From: Clitopilus passeckerianus
Lineage: Eukaryota; Basidiomycota; Agaricomycetes; Agaricales; Entolomataceae
Length of the DNA stretch: 64,000 bases
Reading direction: 5' to 3'
Assembly: GCA_944990035.1 (NCBI GenBank)
Contig: CALYLX010000101.1
Location: 372,001 to 436,000 of the forward strand
The notes under the pieces were generated by a model, which saw only the letters and a list, made by a program, of their open reading frames with translations, ran no database searches and had not been told where the DNA came from. Shown here in pieces: positions 58,876-64,000 of the stretch (its first letter is position 1; the number at the start of each line of letters is the position of its first letter). The position numbers and the translations under genes were made by a program.

Positions 58876-61158
58876 GTCAGTTGGATCCGCATTCCTTAAG
58901 ATACTGAACGACAGCGTCGGCTCCTTTCAGAGCATACGCGACCTTGAACCACATGTCAGCCGGCTGTTTATAGTTTCACTTCATGGGCGAGGGGATTACT
59001 TACACTGGTACGGGTTGGATTGCAGGCAGTCGCATCAGGAATGACGCTGTTGCCGCCAACCCAGAGATTCTGGAAATTGTGAACCCTAGACTCCGGGTCG
59101 GCCACAGAAGTCTTGGGATTTGTTCCAATGCGAGTCGTTCCCTGATAGGACGAACAGGTCACTGTTCCGAACTATGGCTTCATATGCCTGCAAGGACTCA
59201 CGGTGATATGCAGGGCAAGTCCGGGTTCCATAAATTGCGGATAGGATCCAGGAAGATACCCACCCAGCATGTTGGCAACGTTAGTCATGTCGTTCATCAT
59301 CCTTTTGTTCAGCAATTTAGGTTAGCGAAGTGCTGAATAAGGAGGCCAGATGAACGCCTACTTCTGATCACGGAGCCCATCTTGCTTGGTTCGTTCAACA
59401 TAGAACTGGAGGTCATTATGAGTGAGTTGAGGAATGCATTTGTTAGTGGAAGTGTTACCGTTGGTTGAGGCATGCCATAGATGTCCGTTATGCCAGCCTC
59501 CCATTCACTGTATGGGGTAGGCTCATCTCCGAATGAGACTCGATTATACTCTTTAATATCCGATTTTCCGAAGAACCTCAAATCCACGACAACACGAGGG
59601 TCTGCCTTGGGTCCGACATCGCCATAAGAGAATGCATCACGATGGACCTGAACATGCCACGGATGTTCGGAGGTATAGGGGATGTTTACTTGAGGCTCGG
59701 GGTCGTTAAATGGGATTGGCAGAGGGTCCCCGGGGTGCTTCTTCTTGTGCTTCTTGACGCGGTCACGGAAGCGCGGATCGTCAGGGATTGAGTCAACAAT
59801 CTCGCGTTTAAGCACGATCTGGGATATCCAAATGAGCAAAAGTGTAAAAACCGAGAGAATTTATGTACACACCTGACAGAATGCCATCGATTGTTCACTG
59901 AGGTAGCGGCCCAGAGCAGGGGGTCGTATATTGCTGTGCCATAACACTTGGGGGTTTCCGATGGCCCCACAGCAAACGATGAAGGCCTGAATTGGCGGGG
60001 TCAGTTACCTCGTCTAAGCATAGAGAAAACACTTGCATACCTTAGCAATGACGAGGACGTCGTCGTTGGTGTTTAAGTCCCGGACCCAGGCAGCACCAAC
60101 TCTTGTAGGGTCATTGGCAAATGATACAAGCCTCGTGACTCGAGTTTCGGTACGAAGCTCAAACCTAGGATTACCAGCAGTCTTGCCAAGTACGGTATTC
60201 GAGCCAGTCCAGGTCACGTATTCGGGGTTGTCTTTACGCCTCTCAACACCTAGCGGAAGGTTTCCGAGACCACGCCCCTTGGGTAGCTTCTCAAGCGCTT
60301 CTTTCACAACGGTGTGGCGAATAGAGTTGTCATACTGATCATCGTGGACGTTGAGAAGTTCACCAGCATGCTTGAGGAGACCGAGAAATTCGGTTCTGGG
60401 AATTGGGTTGTTGACACTTTCTTCCTCGTGCGGGATTGCTGGGTTGTAAGAGTGAGCACACCATTTTTGAAAAGTAAATCTGGGGCTTACGGCAGCAGCA
60501 TGTCCAGTGAGTGGCCATTCCACCGACGGTGCGTGTAATTGCGGATGCCCGGAGATTTAGGCCTGGAACCTGAGAAGGATTATTGCCTTGCATGATGAGG
60601 ACGCCTTCCTTGGGATCCAGTGGTGGCGCCCAGGCATCGACGGCGAGGGTGGTCTGTAGGGTATCTCCCGGGGGAACAGAAACCGGTTGCAGAGCACCTT
60701 TGATGACATTCACTGAGAGAGACGCTACTGTTAGTAAATTTCTTCGGTGGGAAGTATATGTTGGGCTTACCGAAAGAATCAATATCTTTCTGATATCTTG
60801 GTGGTCGTATTAATGTTTAGAAACAACGATGGAAGTAGCGAACGAAAAACTCACTTGACTGAGTTCTTGTGGTGAGCGCCAACGATAGGACTGTCTTGGG
60901 ATCCTATCTCGGCCATGAGGACTTTTGCGGTAGGATGCTTATCAATGATTGTGCGAGCATAGGTGGATCTGTGTACAAGATTATTTAGCCATGAAATAAG
61001 TCGAAGAAAGCAGACAAGGCATACCCAATCGGACCGCTGCCAGCAATGAACACATCGGTGAAGACTACCTTGAATTCTGACGACGCGACAGGCTCAGTAC
61101 CGGCAGAGTGCCGCTGCAAGAGCTCTTTCACTATGTCTGAGTCAAGGCGAATCGGCAT
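58876..61158 (-). CDS. Pyranose 2-oxidase
   Basis: Flavoprotein of the GMC family that oxidises glucose and other aldopyranoses at C2 and gives H2O2. Around ten exons; my start is ATG 61158 ([17 protein letters not shown]). Motifs in order: [13 protein letters not shown] (FAD-binding Rossmann motif), [60 protein letters not shown] (the His in THW is the family's covalent FAD site, near 60515), [22 protein letters not shown] exons, [51 protein letters not shown] (catalytic His), [21 protein letters not shown] (catalytic Asn), and the end [11 protein letters not shown] at TGA 58876-58878. All key residues are present. It has no obvious signal peptide, as usual for this enzyme. With the two copper radical oxidases it points to H2O2 supply for lignocellulose attack. 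Confidence 0.93.
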
Positions 61159-62517
61159 TGCGATAGTAATCTGGGTGGACGGTTTGATGACAATCAAGCA
61201 GTGGGGCTGCACACCTTTTATAGGTAGGCAGTCGGACACTCCTTTCGTGGAGGCAAAAACAGTCGACAACTCACTTGGGAAAGTACCGTCGCCACCGGCG
61301 TATGAACGAGGTTTTGGGGTGGTCAACAAGGATGACTGAAGCGATCAAAGGATTTCCATTGTTCGTGCCGCGATCATACTGTAGCCAAGTTGATCTTGTA
61401 CAATCATCCTTAGAAAGCTGGTCCGATTGCTAACTGGAGAAGGATTAGGTACGACTTACAACAAACAATCAAGGTTCTAACTCACCGATTCCTCTAACCC
61501 GGTCACGATGAACACGCCAGTGTGTCGCATAATCATGATAGAGGCAAGTTTTCCCTCCCGTACCTCCTCCCAAGGAGCTCATCATCCTCATTCCGGTTCC
61601 TGTACAGGTCGACCTGTGGCGCTCGAAGGAACCTCTTCAGCAGGAAACGATATTAGGTGCCTTGTCCTTGAGAATCGCCAGCCAGCGTTGTAGCCTGCGA
61701 CGTGGGTCAATTTGTTAGCTATTTTCTGAGCATATGGCGGATAATCCCGTAAGCCCCGTCAAGGTCGTAGTTGGAGCTCTGAACTGCGGTTTGGAGCGAG
61801 CTAAACCAAGAACAGTCGGGCTTCTGAGGATGTAGATCGGTGCCAGTCTGCGCCGCCGGACAGGAGGCATGTTCAAAGTAGCATCGGACGTTCTGCCCCA
61901 CCGAGCTTTACAGAACCAGCATCAGCGTTTATCGGCTTGCACCAAGTCATGAGATCTCCAGGAGAGTTTGGGGTGCTGTTCGGGTGTTGATAATGCGCAA
62001 GGTACGGATGCACGAAACAAGCCATAATAACAGCTCAGCTGGCTGTAATAATAAGGTCACAGCGTTCCCAAACGCAGTTGTGAGAAAGAGAAAACCTTGG
62101 CTGAATTCCTTTGGATGCGGTTTGTGAAAAACCACTGGCAACCTGGACTCTCTGCGTTGTAACTGCCAGCCCTAAACATGATGACTCAGCAATTGAAGCC
62201 CTCTTGCTTTCGACCGCCGCCATCGTCGAAGGAATTTCACTTTTTGGTCGGTATACTGAGCTACAGACGTTTCTGGGATGCAAAAGTCTAGTATTCAGAT
62301 AGCACATTGATCTCGGGTATATTAAATAGAACAGGAGTCAGATTACATGCCGCGAATATGAATATACAGAGAATACGAAAATTATACAAATGTCTACCTA
62401 CTGAGGTAGCTTTACTTCACCCTTATTTACATCCAGAAGGAATGATGACCCGTATTATACATAGCCCATCGTTAATATATATCTAATATGTGCATCGTTA
62501 CCCATGTCATAGAACGT
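61159..62517. other. 1.4-kb region without a supported gene
   Basis: I find no gene on either strand. It includes the upstream region of the pyranose oxidase gene and the 3' flank of the Gln-rich regulator. Confidence 0.5.
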
Positions 62518-64000
62518 TCAACCGCTGGTGCTTTGATACTGCCAGGCGTGGTTTTGCGCTGGAGGCTGAGGCTGGTACCTTGGGTCATGACCCATGTTGG
62601 TGCCGGTCATGTCGGATAGGTATTGACCCCATTCATCAATCCTAAAGGTGAGTTAGCCTTGAAGGTGCAGCACGGAAAATGCAGCGAAACTTACCGGAAA
62701 CCTGACGGAGCCGCAGACCACATCGCGTACATGTTCTGGAGGGGCTGAGGCCGTACCTGCTGCTGTTGCTGTGGCCTAGCGAGCGTAGGATTGCTGCTAT
62801 TCTGGTGGTTGTAAACCATTTGCTCGCTTGGGAGGTATTGGGAGGTCCCGTCAGCGGCATAGTGTTGCTGTTGGGGTTGATACTGCTGTTGCTGTCGCTG
62901 AGGAAGCGGTGGCTGCTGTTTAGCAGGCTGCTGAGCACCGCCATAGTACGACGTCTGTTGGGCAGGGATATTGCTAGGGAATCCCGAGGTTGCCGGAGCT
63001 GGAGCTACCATCCCTTGCGCTTGGATGGGACGGGTGCGTTCGCGTACTGGTGCCGTAGGATAAGAGCTGGCACCGTACCTAGGTGGCGTATGCGTCCCCG
63101 TAGTACTGGACACAGGTGCAGGCCCATAGCTAGGATGATTGTTGGACATCATGCTCATAGAAGCCTGGTTACTACCAGAACGACCGTGACCATATCCTTC
63201 GCTGCTGCTTGATCCTCCGGAAGAGTAGTTGTATCCATCCTGGGATTGAGTCGGATAGCTCCGAGGCTGAGCGGGAGGAGCTTGGGGGTACCCGTTCTCG
63301 AGAGGAACAGGAGCAGGGCGTTGAACCACATTCGCCGGCTGCGCATAACCACCAGTGGAATTGGTGGCATATCCTTCCTGACGAGTCGAGTCAGGAGGGA
63401 AGTAATCACTGTGGTGGTTTGAAGGGTTGTTTGAAGGGGGAGGTGTAGGATATTGGTTGTAACCCTGCGCCTGGGCTGCGGGTTCGTTGAAACTTGGTCG
63501 ACCACCTGAGACTGCATAATTATTCGCAGGTCCCTGCTGCCGCTGCAGCGGTTGTTGTTGAGGAACCTGCTGGGCAACCTGAGGCGGCTGAGGTGGTACG
63601 AAGCCCCGTGACGCGGAAGGAACATATTGACCAGATCCTTCTCTCGAGTGAACAGCGTTCTCGGGCATGGTGGGATGAGACTGCGCGTATTGACTGGCGT
63701 CGTTGCTGTAGGCAGGCGTAGGATAGGGATTCGACTTCTGAGAAGTATGCTGAGGGGTATATCCATGCACGCCATTCGCCCGAGGGTCAACCTGTCTTGC
63801 TTCACCCGTTAGCTGGGGCTGGATATAGGGCTGTTGCTGTTGCTGCTGTTGATACTCATTCACAGTCCCTTGAGGTTCAATATACGACATCGGCGAGTCT
63901 CCCGTCTGAGTTGGGGGCGCCTGTGGACTTGCGCTTTGGCTGTTGTTGTACGGCTGAGCAGTATCGTACCAGAAGTTCGTGCTCCCCTGGAACTGCATAG
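62518..64000 (-). CDS. Gln/Pro-rich protein, probable C-terminal part of a fungal transcription factor (cut by window edge)
   Basis: Visible part: an exon from the window end down to about 62692, a short intron (about 62643-62694), and a last exon ending WQYQSTSG at TGA 62518-62520. The sequence is low complexity, with many Gln, Pro, Ser and Tyr, including Gln runs. The C-terminus NMYAMWSAAPSGFR|IDEWGQYLSDM resembles the YAMWSxAPxGFxxDDWGxYL ending that I associate with basidiomycete Zn(II)2Cys6 (fungal-specific) transcription factors. An ATG at 63998 is in frame but is probably internal, since a DNA-binding domain would lie upstream, outside the window. Confidence 0.7.

Overview
The window looks like nuclear DNA of an agaricomycete (mushroom-forming) basidiomycete. 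Genes are densely interrupted by short GT-AG introns, mostly 48-70 nt. The gene set fits wood- or litter-decay Agaricomycetes: a HET-domain protein, NLRs with TPRs, glyoxal-oxidase-type copper radical oxidases, pyranose 2-oxidase, AsaB/CmcJ-like enzymes and expanded families of unknown membrane proteins. No rRNA, tRNA, CRISPR or prokaryotic signal was seen. All exon models are read by eye from splice signals, reading frame and comparison between paralogues.

Left part (1-15,040): a broken pyridoxamine-oxidase-like gene, then an allorecognition or immunity-like block. Two paralogous minus-strand NLRs (MLKL/HeLo-like helical N-terminus, NB-ARC/NACHT-type P-loop, TPRs) flank a plus-strand HET-domain gene. 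The HET gene is the most striking object here. Its first ~118 codons are spread over about 4.6 kb as 74 tiny exons, 56 of them exactly one codon long, separated by 74 introns of 48-73 nt. Joined, they give one open frame that runs into the HET ORF, while both other frames of the joined sequence stop early.

Middle (15,300-34,830): a histidine phosphatase; two AsaB/CmcJ-like genes; four members (two damaged) of a multi-pass membrane protein family; a stomatin-like SPFH gene lying between members of that family; and UTP7, a small-subunit processome WD40 protein.

Right part (36,300-64,000): two tandem membrane-anchored copper radical oxidases; a tandem segmental duplication carrying a small membrane-protein gene plus the 5' end of its neighbour, with a non-autonomous TIR element inserted in one copy; a zf-4CXXC_R1 (CDCA7-type) nuclear protein; a HAD-type dehalogenase; a small secreted alanine/valine-rich protein; two tandem GFA/CENP-V-type zinc proteins; pyranose 2-oxidase; and the C-terminal part of a Gln-rich regulator cut by the window edge. 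The two copper radical oxidases and the pyranose oxidase would all make H2O2 outside or at the surface of the cell, and are the clearest metabolic theme.
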